Shown piece by piece: positions 1-8,699 of a DNA stretch of 64,000 nt (the stretch's first letter is position 1; each line of letters opens with the position of its first letter). The DNA is taken from assembly GCA_963792485.1 (NCBI GenBank), contig CAWBWL010000007.1, forward strand, positions 186,001 to 250,000. The letters run 5' to 3'. This DNA comes from JANOYJ01 sp963792485 (GTDB taxonomy: Bacteria > Pseudomonadota > Alphaproteobacteria > Rhizobiales > Rhizobiaceae). The notes under the pieces are model-generated. The model was given only the letters and a program-made list of their open reading frames with translations. It was not told the origin of the DNA and searched no databases. Both the position numbers and the translations under genes were made by a program.

Positions 1-2
1 CA

Positions 3-605
3 GTGTTAAAAAAGCGTGACTTCACGCAGGAAAGTGATCCCTTCAGCTTGTTTGACGTGTGGTTGAAGGAGGCGGGCGTGTCGGAAATCAACGATCCGAA
101 CGGCACCGCGCTGGCCACGGTGGACGCGTCCGGCCTTCCCAATGTGCGCATGGTTCTGCTCAAGGATTTCGACGAACGCGGCTTTGTGTTCTATACGAAT
201 TTTGAAAGCCGCAAGGGCAGCGAAATCCTGTCCTCCATGAAAGCGGCCATGTGTTTCCACTGGAAATCGCTGCGCCGGCAGGTCCGCATCCGTGGACCGG
301 TTGAAATTGTCAGCGATGCGGAAGCTGACGTTTACTACGCCACGCGCCCGCGCCACAGCCGGCTCGGAGCTTGGGCGTCGGCCCAGTCACGCCCGCTTGA
401 ATCGCGCGCTGTGCTGGAAAGCGCGGTCGCGGCGCTTGATGCTCAATATCCAGGTGATGACATCCCGCGGCCGGCGCACTGGTCGGGCTTTCGCATCATG
501 CCCTCAATCATCGAGTTCTGGGAGGACGGCGAGTTCCGGCTGCACGACCGGGTCGAATTCACCCGCACAGGCGACGGCTGGACCAAAGCGCGGCTGTATC
601 CATAA
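3..605 (+). CDS. pdxH: Pyridoxamine 5'-phosphate oxidase
   Basis: FMN-dependent cytoplasmic enzyme that oxidises pyridoxine/pyridoxamine 5'-phosphate to pyridoxal 5'-phosphate, the last step of vitamin B6 synthesis and salvage. The 200 residues cover the whole FMN-binding split barrel: RMVLLKDFDERGFVFYTN (49-66) and RRQVRIRGPVE (91-101) line the FMN site. The C-terminal part has WSGFR, GEFRLHDRVEF and the usual ending ARLYP. The first readable start is GTG at position 3, right at the window edge; the family is often a few residues longer, so a start upstream of the window is possible. It is followed by a decayed palindromic repeat, so it is probably not cotranscribed with the next gene. Confidence 0.93.
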   Translation: MLKKRDFTQESDPFSLFDVWLKEAGVSEINDPNGTALATVDASGLPNVRMVLLKDFDERGFVFYTNFESRKGSEILSSMKAAMCFHWKSLRRQVRIRGPVEIVSDAEADVYYATRPRHSRLGAWASAQSRPLESRAVLESAVAALDAQYPGDDIPRPAHWSGFRIMPSIIEFWEDGEFRLHDRVEFTRTGDGWTKARLYP

Positions 606-633
606 CGTCACCAACCCGCCCTTGGGGACCCTT

Positions 634-762
634 TGAGAATTCGCCCGGCTGAATCAGATGGTGCGTATTTTAAGGCCCGAAGCGGAGCGAACTCAAGTTC
701 GTAGGCACCGGAAGCGCAGAAAATCGCATCAGATGGCCAGTCGGCTAGGGCTATCAAAAATC
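634..762. repeat. Decayed palindromic intergenic repeat, related to 28950-29092
   Basis: The stretch is an imperfect long inverted repeat. Its centre (AAGCGGAGCGAACTCAAGTT followed by CGTAGGCACCGGAAGCGCAG) matches the centre of the element at 28950-29092 (GGAGCGGAGCGTACTTTTAG, then TACGTGAGCACCGAAGCACA). The outer arms also correspond: TTTGAGAATTCG at the left against TTTGAAATTCG in the other copy, and CGGCTAGGG ... ATCAAAAAT at the right. Pairing is much less complete than in the other copy, so I read it as an old, decayed member. It fills the space between pdxH and the kinase-like gene. Confidence 0.55.
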
Positions 763-791
763 AACCATGTGGCAACGGCAAGGATCATCAT

Positions 792-1436
792 GTGAGTAAA
801 GAACGTGCGCTGACCATCGCCTTTTGCGGCATTGACGGCTCAGGCAAATCGACGCTCGCCGACAGGATCTTTGCATGGCTCAAGGACCGGGGGATAACGG
901 TCAGTCTTCACAAGGCGAGAACCGGGCGGAGCGGAATTGAACGGCTTGGCAAGGGCGATGTAACGGCCATTGCAGGCGGCGAAGGCGCCGTCCTGATGAT
1001 GACGGCAATCGCCTTTCAATCGATCAAGGATTCAAAGCCAGCCCGCCGCATTTCAGGGTCCGTGCTCATTTACGATCGCCACACGCCATGTGTGCTGGCG
1101 CTTTGCCGCATGTATGCCCCGCAGGCTGAGAATAAGGTCCGGGCCTTTGTCGATGCACTGCCGAAAGCGGATGTCACGCTTTACGTTGCTGTGCGTCCCG
1201 AAATCGCCGCCGAACGGCTTGCGCGGCGCGGCGGCGGCGCGAAAACTCTTGAATTCCTGCAAGGTTTTGACGCCGCTTACAGGTCGCTGCCCGAGGCGGC
1301 TGAATTCGTCATGGTCGATGGTTCGCAAAGCCCAGACGAGGTTTTCGCGGACGTCTGCGAGTTCCTAACGCTGCATATCGGCAAATTGGGGACCGCGCGC
1401 GAGGGCCGTCCGGTCAGCCCTTCTTCCGGCTCATGA
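792..1436 (+). CDS. Thymidylate kinase-like P-loop nucleotide kinase
   Basis: A 214-residue P-loop kinase of the dTMP kinase type. The Walker A motif GIDGSGKST is at residues 13-21. The DR(H/Y) acceptor-binding motif appears as YDRHTPC around 94-100, and a LID-like arginine stretch ERLARRGG is near 140. Canonical Tmk normally has DRY/DRF followed by a Ser and an Ala-Tyr pair, which are absent here, and no DNA replication genes lie nearby. It may therefore be a paralogue with another acceptor (nucleotide, sugar or lipid) instead of the housekeeping Tmk. The start is GTG at 792; the ATG two bases upstream runs straight into a stop. Its 3' end overlaps the convergent hydratase gene by 23 bases. 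Confidence 0.7.
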   Translation: MSKERALTIAFCGIDGSGKSTLADRIFAWLKDRGITVSLHKARTGRSGIERLGKGDVTAIAGGEGAVLMMTAIAFQSIKDSKPARRISGSVLIYDRHTPCVLALCRMYAPQAENKVRAFVDALPKADVTLYVAVRPEIAAERLARRGGGAKTLEFLQGFDAAYRSLPEAAEFVMVDGSQSPDEVFADVCEFLTLHIGKLGTAREGRPVSPSSGS

Positions 1437-2166
1437 AGGCCATGAAAGCGTCCCGCGCTTCCGAGGATCGCAGGCGCTCTGAAAACAGTTTCGCTTCCTC
1501 ATGAATGCGCGCCACCACTGTTTCTGGCCTGGCCTTCATCAGGCGGCGCGAGATTTGCAATGCCTCCGGCGCACGGCTTGCGACCTTTTCGGCAAGCGCA
1601 AGCGTTTCCGCCTCCAGCGCATCTTCGCTGGTGATCCTGTAGATAAGGCCGGCTTCAAGGGCATCCTGCGCTGAAAACCCCTCCCCCAGCGCCAGCATGG
1701 CGAACGCCTTCTGGTGCCCCATAATGGCTGGGACCAACAGGCTTGACGCGGCTTCCGGCACCAGTCCGAGATCAACGAAAGGCGTGCGGAACAATGAGCG
1801 CGGCGTTGCGAGAGTCAGGTCGCAGTGCAGATGCAGCGTTGTGCCGATGCCGATGGCAAGCCCATCGACGCCGGACACCACCGGCTTTTTGAGTTCGGCG
1901 AGCGCTTCGAGGAAATGGATGACTTCCGGCATCTCCCCGCCACTCGTCGCATAAGCGAGGAAATCCTGCATGTCATTGCCAGCAGAGAATGCGCCCGGCA
2001 CGCCGAGGAAAACATGGCAGCGGATTGCATCATCCGATTCAGCGGCAACAAGGCCCTCGCGCATGGCATCGTACATCGCCCGCGTAATGGCGTTCTTCTT
2101 GTCGGGACGGTTCAGCCGGATAGTCTGAACCGCGCCAAGGCGTGTGATTTCAATATGTTGGGTCAT
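1414..2166 (-). CDS. Enoyl-CoA hydratase/isomerase (crotonase) family protein
   Basis: Crotonase-fold protein of 250 residues acting on acyl-CoA thioesters, probably in fatty-acid beta-oxidation. The oxyanion-hole segments are visible as FSAGNDMQDF and GLAIGIGTTLHLHCDLTLA. The segment DLGLVPEAASSL places a Glu where delta3-delta2 enoyl-CoA isomerases carry their catalytic Glu, and the first hydratase Glu is not evident. An isomerase activity is thus as likely as hydration. I use the ATG at 2166; a TTG seven codons upstream overlaps the stop of the preceding acyl-CoA dehydrogenase gene. The two form an operon with only 17 bases between them. Confidence 0.85.
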   Translation of the reverse strand: MTQHIEITRLGAVQTIRLNRPDKKNAITRAMYDAMREGLVAAESDDAIRCHVFLGVPGAFSAGNDMQDFLAYATSGGEMPEVIHFLEALAELKKPVVSGVDGLAIGIGTTLHLHCDLTLATPRSLFRTPFVDLGLVPEAASSLLVPAIMGHQKAFAMLALGEGFSAQDALEAGLIYRITSEDALEAETLALAEKVASRAPEALQISRRLMKARPETVVARIHEEAKLFSERLRSSEARDAFMAFMSRKKG

Positions 2167-2183
2167 GGAGCTGCCAGTTTGAT

Positions 2184-3962
2184 TCAAGCTGCTGCAAGCG
2201 CGGCGTCTGCGCCCTGGAGCAGGCTTTCCGCGCCGTTCTGGACATGGTCGCGCAGCGCCGCAGTTTCAGCGAGAGCGTTCTTGGCGAAATAGCGGAACAG
2301 GGCGATGCGGCCAGCATCGCCGCCTGCCAGCGCGCCCTTGGCAAGATAAGCGCCACCCGCCGCCAGCGAAACCAGCCGCAAATAGGGCGTTGCGCCGGCG
2401 AGCGCGATATCGGTCTCGCCCTTCTTGATCTTGCTTTGCAAAAACCCTGTCGCGGCCACCGCATTGCTGAGCGCGGCGTCAAGCTTGTCTGCTGCGCCAC
2501 CCAGTCCCGGAAGATTGGAGCGGCGCACGTCTTCGGCAATGCCGCCAAGCTCGGCCAGATAACCCAGCACATGCGCACCGCCGCCAAGCGGCAGTTTGCG
2601 CATGACAAGGTCAATGGCCTGAATGCCGTTTGTGCCTTCATAAATCGGCGCGATGCGGGCGTCGCGCATGAAGCGGGCGGCGCCTGTCTCCTCGACAAAG
2701 CCCATTCCGCCGTGGATTTGCACGCCAAGCGAGGCGACTTCCATGCCAACATCGGTGGAAAACGATTTGGCGAGCGGTGTCAGCAGGCTGGCGCGGTCAG
2801 CCCAATGGGCGGCGTCCGGCCCTTGCTTGTGCGACATGTCGATCGCGTGGGCGCAGGCGTAGCAGAGCGCGCGCGAGACCTGCGTCATCGCCTTCATCTG
2901 CATCAGCATGCGCTTGACATCGGGATGCTCAATGATGGGGCTCATGCCCTCGCCCGTCCAGCCGGTGGCGCGGCCCTGCTTGCGTTCTTTCGCAAACGCC
3001 AGCGCCTTCTGGAATGCCGCTTCCGCAACTGCCAGACCCTGGACGCCGACGGCGAGCCGCGCATTGTTCATCATGGTGAACATGCAGGCGAGACCGCGGT
3101 TTTCTTCGCCGACGAGGTAGCCGATCGCACCTTTGCCCACATCCTTCGAGTGGCCGTCGCCATAGATCATCACACAGGTCGGCGAGCAGTGGATGCCGAG
3201 CTTGTGCTCTATGCCGGAGCAGAACAGATCATTGCGCTTGCCGGGATTGCCGTGCTCGTCCGGCAGAAACTTTGGCACGACGAACAGCGATATGCCACGT
3301 GTGCCGGCAGGCGCATCCGGCAGCCGCGCGAGCACGAGGTGAATAATGTTGTCGGTAATGTCATGTTCGCCGAAGGTGATGAAAATCTTCTGGCCGAATA
3401 TCCGGTAGGACCCGTCCGCCTGCTTCTCAGCCCGCGTGCGCATCGCGCCCAGATCCGAACCCGCCTGAGGTTCGGTCAGGTTCATGGTCCCGGTCCACTC
3501 GCCGGAAATCATCTTTGGCAGATATGCCGCCTTCAATTCATTACTGCCGTGCGCGGCGATCGCCTCCACCGCCCCCATGGTCAGCGTCGGGCACAGCGCG
3601 AAGGCAATCGAGCACGAATTCCACATTTCCAGCGCCGCCATCGACACCATCAGGGGCAGGCCCTGCCCGCCATATTCAACCGGCGAAGCGATTGCGTTCC
3701 AGCCGCCATCTTTCCAAGCGTGATACAGCTCTTTCCAGCCGTCGGGCATGGTGACAACGCCATCCTTCAGGCGCGCGCCGATTTTTTCCGCAGGAACCAC
3801 AAGCGGCTCAACTTCTTCAGAGGCAAAACGCGCCGCTTCTTCCAGAACCGCATCCAGCAGATCTCCGGTCAGATCGCCAAACGCGCCGCTTTGCAAACCG
3901 GCTTCAATTCCGGCCACGTGCCGCAATGTGTGACTGATCTCGCGGACGGGGGCTTTGTACAT
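2184..3962 (-). CDS. Acyl-CoA dehydrogenase, long DmdC-like subfamily
   Basis: FAD-dependent dehydrogenase that introduces the 2,3 double bond in acyl-CoA esters. At 592 residues it belongs to the long subfamily with an extra C-terminal domain (DmdC/methylthiopropionyl-CoA dehydrogenase-like). Visible signatures are TEPQAGSDLGAMRTRA (substrate/FAD lid), QIHGGMGFVEE, and the catalytic-Glu region PIYEGTNGIQAIDLVMRK. The ATG at 3962 is preceded by GAGGA with a six-base spacer, which fixes the start over the TTG two codons upstream. It forms an operon with the crotonase downstream, so the pair can carry out consecutive beta-oxidation steps. The true acyl substrate cannot be read from the sequence. 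Confidence 0.9.
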   Translation of the reverse strand: MYKAPVREISHTLRHVAGIEAGLQSGAFGDLTGDLLDAVLEEAARFASEEVEPLVVPAEKIGARLKDGVVTMPDGWKELYHAWKDGGWNAIASPVEYGGQGLPLMVSMAALEMWNSCSIAFALCPTLTMGAVEAIAAHGSNELKAAYLPKMISGEWTGTMNLTEPQAGSDLGAMRTRAEKQADGSYRIFGQKIFITFGEHDITDNIIHLVLARLPDAPAGTRGISLFVVPKFLPDEHGNPGKRNDLFCSGIEHKLGIHCSPTCVMIYGDGHSKDVGKGAIGYLVGEENRGLACMFTMMNNARLAVGVQGLAVAEAAFQKALAFAKERKQGRATGWTGEGMSPIIEHPDVKRMLMQMKAMTQVSRALCYACAHAIDMSHKQGPDAAHWADRASLLTPLAKSFSTDVGMEVASLGVQIHGGMGFVEETGAARFMRDARIAPIYEGTNGIQAIDLVMRKLPLGGGAHVLGYLAELGGIAEDVRRSNLPGLGGAADKLDAALSNAVAATGFLQSKIKKGETDIALAGATPYLRLVSLAAGGAYLAKGALAGGDAGRIALFRYFAKNALAETAALRDHVQNGAESLLQGADAALAAA

Positions 3963-4087
3963 GGACAATCCTCAATGAAACGGTGAAGTTTTGGAGTATC
4001 TCACCTTGACGTAAACGTCAATTATTTGGCGATCAAAGTTGAACGCTTTTGCGGTTTACCTGTGCTTAACCATAACAGCGCATCCTT

Positions 4088-5221
4088 TTGGGCTTGTGGG
4101 GCAGAGTGTGGGCAGTGCCGAGCGTGTGTTCAAAGGTGACGGGAATTTTGGTGAGCGGCTTGATTGCCGCAGCGCCTGTTACTGCCTTTGCCGACACTTC
4201 CGCCAATTCCGTCTGGAATGACAAGTCGCGCGCGCTGGTGCTCGATGGCTACGAATATAACAGCTTTGATCTCGATCAGATCGCGAAAAACGAGCGTGTT
4301 GTCGCCTTCATCCACAAGAGTTCTGACGGCATGCCGCCGCGCTGGGGCTGCCCGCAGGCGAAGAACCAGATCGAAAAGGATCTCTGCAAAAAGGACTGGA
4401 AGGTCTATTCCGTCGGCAAGGAGCTGTTTCAGGCCCGCCGCGGGCTTGCCAAATCGCTTGGGCTCAAATGGGGCGCCTATCACCTGGCGCGTCCCGGCAA
4501 TCCGCGCGAGCAGGCAAACCACTTTCTGGAATTCGCTGATCCGCAGCCGGATGATCTGATCGCGCTCGACATTGAAGACAATGATCCGTCCAAGTTCATG
4601 TCGCTGGAAGACGCCGAAGAGTTTTCACGCCATGTCTATCGGCAGATTGGGCGTTATCCCGTCCTCTACACCAATGGCTCAACCGCCAAGTTCATCGCGG
4701 ATAACAGCCAGACCTATCCGCTTTTGTCCCGGATGCGGCTTTGGTATGCGCGCTACAAGCCAGAGATTGTCGGACATTTCCCAAAAGGCAATTGGGACAA
4801 TTACGCGCTCTGGCAGTTCGCCAGCCAGGTCAATTGCGGCCATGACGCCTGCCCCTACCGTATCAACGGAACCGGCAAAGACATCGACATCAATGTCTCG
4901 GCCCTGAGCGCGGACCAACTGCGCAAGGCCTGGCCGCTGAACGGTCTGGTGCCACAGCGCGGCAAGTCCACAAGCCGCGACTGGCCGCATGTCCTGGTGG
5001 CTTCCGCCTCCGCAAATGCATCGACTGTTTCCGGCTACGGGCTCTCGGTCTTCAATTGGGCCAAAGCCAATATGCCGAAGAAGCCTCCGGTCCCGATGTT
5101 CATCCCGGACTATGGCATCGACATACTCGAGACGGCATCGGTCACTGTCGCCTTCATTGACGACAAGGTTCAGCGGCGCTGTTCACGGATAATCTCCCGC
5201 CATCCAATGTCAGACCGGTAA
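4088..5221 (+). CDS. Secreted GH25 lysozyme-family muramidase
   Basis: Peptidoglycan-cleaving glycoside hydrolase family 25 (beta/alpha-barrel lysozyme). A hydrophobic signal-like stretch ending VTAFADT occurs in the first 40 residues. The catalytic DxE is seen in LIALDIEDN, with the family segments WGAYHLARPG, YPVLYTNGS, LWYARYKPE, YALWQFASQVNCG and the terminal DIDINV. About 80 residues follow the barrel and resemble no known cell-wall binding domain. The longest frame starts with TTG at 4088; GTG codons at 4106 and 4115 are equally plausible. The last 52 bases overlap the convergent purD gene. A GH25 enzyme in a Gram-negative could act in wall remodelling or as a secreted anti-bacterial enzyme. 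Confidence 0.85.
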   Translation: MGLWGRVWAVPSVCSKVTGILVSGLIAAAPVTAFADTSANSVWNDKSRALVLDGYEYNSFDLDQIAKNERVVAFIHKSSDGMPPRWGCPQAKNQIEKDLCKKDWKVYSVGKELFQARRGLAKSLGLKWGAYHLARPGNPREQANHFLEFADPQPDDLIALDIEDNDPSKFMSLEDAEEFSRHVYRQIGRYPVLYTNGSTAKFIADNSQTYPLLSRMRLWYARYKPEIVGHFPKGNWDNYALWQFASQVNCGHDACPYRINGTGKDIDINVSALSADQLRKAWPLNGLVPQRGKSTSRDWPHVLVASASANASTVSGYGLSVFNWAKANMPKKPPVPMFIPDYGIDILETASVTVAFIDDKVQRRCSRIISRHPMSDR

Positions 5222-6450
5222 AACCCTTCCGGCCAGTCAATCTCGTCCACCGCCGCATAGGCCTTTTCCTGCGCCTCCAGCGTGGTCTTGCCGAGCGCCG
5301 TCACATTCAGCACGCGCCCGCCACTGGCGATGATCTCATGCGCCCGCGCCGCAGTGCCGGCATGGAAAACCTTGACCCCATCATGCAGATCCGCCGCGCC
5401 GAGGCCGCTGATGACAGTGCCTTTCTTCGGCGTTCCCGGATAGCCATCAGCCGCCATCACCACCGTCAGCGCCGCCTCGCTCTTCCAGCGGATGGACAGA
5501 TGCGCCAGCTCGCCATCAACAGCGGCGTTGAGCAGCACCAGCAGATCATCCTTCAGCCGCATCATCAGAACCTGCGTCTCCGGATCGCCGAAGCGTGTGT
5601 TGTATTCAATCAGCTTCGGCCCGTCTTTGGTGAGCATCAATCCGGCAAACAGCACGCCTGAAAACGGCGTTCCCCGCGCCGCCATGCCGCGCATGGTGGG
5701 CTCGATGATCTGCGCCATCACGCGTTCTGCAAGTTCCGCCGTCATTGCACCGGTCGGCGAATAGGCGCCCATGCCGCCAGTATTGGGTCCTGTATCGCCA
5801 TCGCCGACGCGTTTGTGGTCCTGCGCCGAGCCGAGAGGCAGCGCGGTCTTGCCGTCGCACAGGCAGAAGAACGAGACTTCCTCGCCTTCCAGAAATTCCT
5901 CAACCACGACCTCCGCGCCTGCGGATCCAAATGCCCCGTCAAAACACGCCTCGACCGCACCCAACGCTTCTTCCACCGTCATCGCAACGACGACACCCTT
6001 GCCCGCCGCAATGCCGTCGGCCTTCACGACAATCGGCGCGCCCATCCGCCCGACATAGGCCCTGGCGTCGGCGGCATTGGTGAACCGCTCATACGCGCCG
6101 GTCGGGATGTTGAATTCGGCGCACAAATCCTTGGTGAAGCCCTTCGACCCCTCCAGCTGCGCCGCCGCCCTGGACGGGCCGAATACGCGGATGTTCTCAG
6201 CCCGCAGCGCATCCGCAATCCCCGCCACCAGCGGCCCCTCCGGCCCGACCACGACGAGACCGATTTTCATATCCTTGCAAAATTCAATGACTGCCGGATA
6301 GTCGTCCGTGTCGAGATTGGCCAACTGCGCGCATTCGGCAATTCCCGGATTGCCCGGCGCGGCATACAGCGTGTCGATCTGCGAAGACTGCGCCAGCTTC
6401 CATGCCAGCGCATGTTCGCGCCCGCCCGAGCCGATCAGGAGAACATTCAT
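5170..6450 (-). CDS. purD: Phosphoribosylamine-glycine ligase
   Basis: ATP-grasp enzyme joining phosphoribosylamine and glycine to make GAR, step two of purine synthesis. The 426 residues begin MNVLLIGSGGREHALAWKL, the canonical N-terminus. The ATP-grasp core shows PIVVKADGIAAGKGVVVA, EEFLEGEEVSFF, DTGPNTGGMGAYSP and EYNTRFGDPETQ. I choose the ATG at 6450, preceded by GAGGG; the frame stays open for 31 more codons upstream without homology. It is transcribed alone, divergently from ubiA (91 bases apart). Its 3' end overlaps the GH25 gene tail to tail. Confidence 0.96.
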   Translation of the reverse strand: MNVLLIGSGGREHALAWKLAQSSQIDTLYAAPGNPGIAECAQLANLDTDDYPAVIEFCKDMKIGLVVVGPEGPLVAGIADALRAENIRVFGPSRAAAQLEGSKGFTKDLCAEFNIPTGAYERFTNAADARAYVGRMGAPIVVKADGIAAGKGVVVAMTVEEALGAVEACFDGAFGSAGAEVVVEEFLEGEEVSFFCLCDGKTALPLGSAQDHKRVGDGDTGPNTGGMGAYSPTGAMTAELAERVMAQIIEPTMRGMAARGTPFSGVLFAGLMLTKDGPKLIEYNTRFGDPETQVLMMRLKDDLLVLLNAAVDGELAHLSIRWKSEAALTVVMAADGYPGTPKKGTVISGLGAADLHDGVKVFHAGTAARAHEIIASGGRVLNVTALGKTTLEAQEKAYAAVDEIDWPEGFYRSDIGWREIIREQRR

Positions 6451-6541
6451 CGCGCATCCCTCTGTGTCTGGCAGGGCGTTAGGCGGCAGCGCCGCGCCGG
6501 TCAATACTTGACCTTCCCGCCATCGCCTGCAACGAGGCGGC

Positions 6542-7525
6542 ATGGACGAGATTCAATCCACAAATGCACAAGGCCGGGTGATGGACGCCCCGTCTGGCCA
6601 TTGGGTCTATCGCATGCTGCCGCGCAGGCTCTGGCCCTATGCGCAGTTGGCGCGATGGGACCGGCCCATCGGCTGGCAGCTTTTGCTGTGGCCGTGCCTG
6701 TGGTCCGTCATGCTCGCCGCCACCGCCGCGCCGGAGCGCTATCGCGGCAATTACACCTGGCCGCAGCTTCTCTGGCACGTTATCCTGTTCTTCTTCGGCG
6801 CCATCGCCATGCGCGGCGCGGGCTGCACATGGAATGACTTTCTCGACCGCGACATTGACGGCAAGGTCGAACGCACACGCTCGCGGCCCCTGCCCTCCGG
6901 CCAGGTGACCAGCAAACAGGCGCTCGCCTTTCTGGTTCTCCAGGCGCTGATCGGCCTCGCCGTGCTTCTCAATTTCAACCGCTTCACCATCCTCCTCGGC
7001 GCGGCGTCGCTCTTGATTGTGGCGTTCTATCCCTTGATGAAGAGAGTCACCAACTGGCCGCAGCTGGTTCTGGGATTTGCGTTCTCCTGGGGCGCGCTGG
7101 TAGGCTGGGCGTCGTTTCGCGAGAGCCTCGACCTGCCCGCGCTGCTGCTCTACGCCGGAACGGTCCTGTGGGTGATCGGCTATGACACGATCTATGCGCA
7201 TCAGGACAAGGAGGACGACGCGCTCGTCGGCGTCCGCTCCACAGCGCGGCTCTTCGGCGACAAGACACGCTATTGGCTGATCGGTCTCTACGGCGCCGCC
7301 CTCATGCTCTTCACCGCCGCCTTCGCCGTAGCCGCCGTCCCCATGCCCGCCCTCGCCGGCCTCCTCGCCGCCGCAAGCCATATGACACGGCAGATCCGCA
7401 CGCTCGACATTGATGATCCCGAGCAGTGTTTGAAATTGTTCAAGTCGAATACAATGGTGGGGCTGCTGATTTTTCTGGGGCTGGTGGCGGGGGCGGTGTG
7501 GGTTTTGGTGAAGCCGCTGGTTTGA
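6542..7525 (+). CDS. ubiA: 4-hydroxybenzoate polyprenyltransferase
   Basis: Integral-membrane prenyltransferase that attaches the polyprenyl tail to 4-hydroxybenzoate in ubiquinone synthesis. Both Asp-rich Mg-diphosphate motifs are visible: NDFLDRDIDGKVERTRSRP in the first half and YDTIYAHQDKEDD in the second. Around eight to nine hydrophobic helices follow the N-terminal RRLWPYAQLARWDRPIGWQL segment. The 327-residue length fits the family. The start at 6542 (ATG) has a second in-frame ATG 13 codons later. It faces purD across a short divergent promoter region. Confidence 0.94.
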   Translation: MDEIQSTNAQGRVMDAPSGHWVYRMLPRRLWPYAQLARWDRPIGWQLLLWPCLWSVMLAATAAPERYRGNYTWPQLLWHVILFFFGAIAMRGAGCTWNDFLDRDIDGKVERTRSRPLPSGQVTSKQALAFLVLQALIGLAVLLNFNRFTILLGAASLLIVAFYPLMKRVTNWPQLVLGFAFSWGALVGWASFRESLDLPALLLYAGTVLWVIGYDTIYAHQDKEDDALVGVRSTARLFGDKTRYWLIGLYGAALMLFTAAFAVAAVPMPALAGLLAAASHMTRQIRTLDIDDPEQCLKLFKSNTMVGLLIFLGLVAGAVWVLVKPLV

Positions 7526-7554
7526 TCGTCGTTGCAAAAACTACCCGGTCTTGA

Positions 7555-7569
7555 TACCAATATTTGGTA
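7555..7569. promoter_or_regulatory. Inverted repeat, possible ParD operator
   Basis: TACCAA-TAT-TTGGTA is a perfect 6-bp inverted repeat with a 3-base spacer, ending 22 bases before the parD ATG. ParD-type antitoxins bind palindromes in their own promoter through the ribbon-helix-helix domain, so this is the natural candidate for autoregulation. That role is inferred from position and symmetry only. Confidence 0.45.
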
Positions 7570-7591
7570 GCCGTAACTTTGGAGCTTTGGC

Positions 7592-7825
7592 ATGGGCAAG
7601 AACACATCAGTCGTTCTGGGCGAGTCTCAGGAACTCTTTGTCAAAAGCCAAATCGCCAAGGGCAGATATGCGACCATGAGCGAGGCGGTGCGCGAGGGAC
7701 TGGGCTTGCTTGAACAGCGTGAATTGCACCTCGAGCAATTGCGCAAGCTGATTGCCGAGGGTGAAGCTTCGGGAGACTATCAGGAAGTCGACTTTGATGA
7801 GCTGCTCGCCGATCTGGAAGCGTGA
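7592..7825 (+). CDS. ParD-like type II antitoxin
   Basis: A 77-residue antitoxin of the ParD/CC2985 (ribbon-helix-helix) family. It neutralises the toxin encoded next and probably represses the operon. The N-terminal part (SVVLGESQELFVKSQIAKG) gives the beta-strand and first helix. The central RYATMSEAVREGLGLLEQRE is the typical second helix, and the acidic tail (EVDFDELLADLEA) is the toxin-binding arm. The stop overlaps the toxin start by four bases (GTGA), a normal translational-coupling arrangement. A palindrome upstream is a candidate operator. Confidence 0.88.
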   Translation: MGKNTSVVLGESQELFVKSQIAKGRYATMSEAVREGLGLLEQRELHLEQLRKLIAEGEASGDYQEVDFDELLADLEA

Positions 7826-8115
7826 TCTTGCGCGTCAAATACTCCGCCGCAGCGCGCAAGGACCTGGTCGAAATCAAGGCTTGGACGACGAACAGGTTCG
7901 GTCCTACTCAAGCCGCCGCCTATGTTCGCCAAATTCAAGCGTCCGTACAGCTGATTGCGCATAATCCTGGACTTGCGCGCAGTGCCGCAACTGTCAGCAG
8001 CGGCATCCTGAAAACCGTCGCCGGTTCACACATCGCCTACTTTCGAATTGCGGCCGACAGCTTACTTGTTATCCGCATCCTTCACGGGAAAACGGACGCG
8101 ATGAAGTGGCTCTAA
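7822..8115 (+). CDS. ParE-like type II toxin
   Basis: A 97-residue toxin of the RelE/ParE superfamily. The pattern is typical: VKYSAAARKDLVEIKAWT at the N-terminus, then RQIQASVQLIAHNPGLARS, then the C-terminal strands AYFRIAADSLLVIRILHGKTD. ParE proteins characterised so far poison DNA gyrase, while RelE relatives cut mRNA on ribosomes. The sequence looks closer to ParE, but the target cannot be proved here. It starts with GTG at 7822 and overlaps the antitoxin stop. The pair sits between ubiA and DUF6101 with no mobile-element genes around. Confidence 0.88.
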   Translation: MILRVKYSAAARKDLVEIKAWTTNRFGPTQAAAYVRQIQASVQLIAHNPGLARSAATVSSGILKTVAGSHIAYFRIAADSLLVIRILHGKTDAMKWL

Positions 8116-8135
8116 ATTGAGCGTGTGGGTCCCGC

Positions 8136-8699
8136 TCACTCAAACGAAATAATCTCGTCCCCGTTCACCACCAGCCGCAGCCCCAGATCCCCCGTCTTGC
8201 GGCGGGCCAGAAACCTTGGGCGGCGCTCGCTGAGATTTGCGTGCATGCGGCGCGGTTTGACGGCTTGCGTCTTCACCTTGCCGATGGACTCTTCGAGCGG
8301 ATGGGCGATGCCGTCGGCCTCGACCAGCATCATCGGCAGGCCGAAGGCTTCGGACCAGGCGCGCCAGTCGGCGGCGATGTCGTCGAAATCATCGGCGACC
8401 AGCAGCGGCACCGATAATTGCGGGTCATTATGCATGAGTTCGAGCGTGACGGTCACCTCGCCCGCCTCGTCTTCAATCGCCCGCGCCGTCACGCCCTGGA
8501 ATGCCTTTGGCGGCAGGGCGATGGACATGGGCAGATTGCTCTGCGGCAGATAGCGTTTGATGACCGCGCCGCGCTGATCAATGGTGAATGACACGTCGCC
8601 ATTGGCGTCGCGCGTGGCGTAGCTCACCGCTTGCGGCAGATGGAATGGGTCAAGCCGCATATTGCGGCCCGCCCAAACGGGCTTGCGTGCCTGGTTCAT
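8136..8699 (-). CDS. DUF6101 family protein
   Basis: A 187-residue soluble protein of the DUF6101 type, seen in Hyphomicrobiales; function unknown. Recognisable parts are the N-terminal RLDPFHLPQAVSY, a central beta-rich stretch with RYLPQSNLPMSIALPPKAF, an acidic middle (ADDFDDIAADW) and a basic segment KPRRMHANLSERRPRFLARR. There is no signal peptide or membrane segment. It is convergent with parE, 20 bases apart, and its upstream 216 bases contain no other gene. The family assignment is from memory of related proteins, so moderate confidence. Confidence 0.65.
   Translation of the reverse strand: MNQARKPVWAGRNMRLDPFHLPQAVSYATRDANGDVSFTIDQRGAVIKRYLPQSNLPMSIALPPKAFQGVTARAIEDEAGEVTVTLELMHNDPQLSVPLLVADDFDDIAADWRAWSEAFGLPMMLVEADGIAHPLEESIGKVKTQAVKPRRMHANLSERRPRFLARRKTGDLGLRLVVNGDEIISFE

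Noticed and set aside
2244..3986. 580-codon open frame on the plus strand opposite the acyl-CoA dehydrogenase
   Set aside because: It lies antisense to a well-supported family gene, encodes His/Arg/Gly-rich sequence without any motif, and is an expected by-product of high-GC codon bias.
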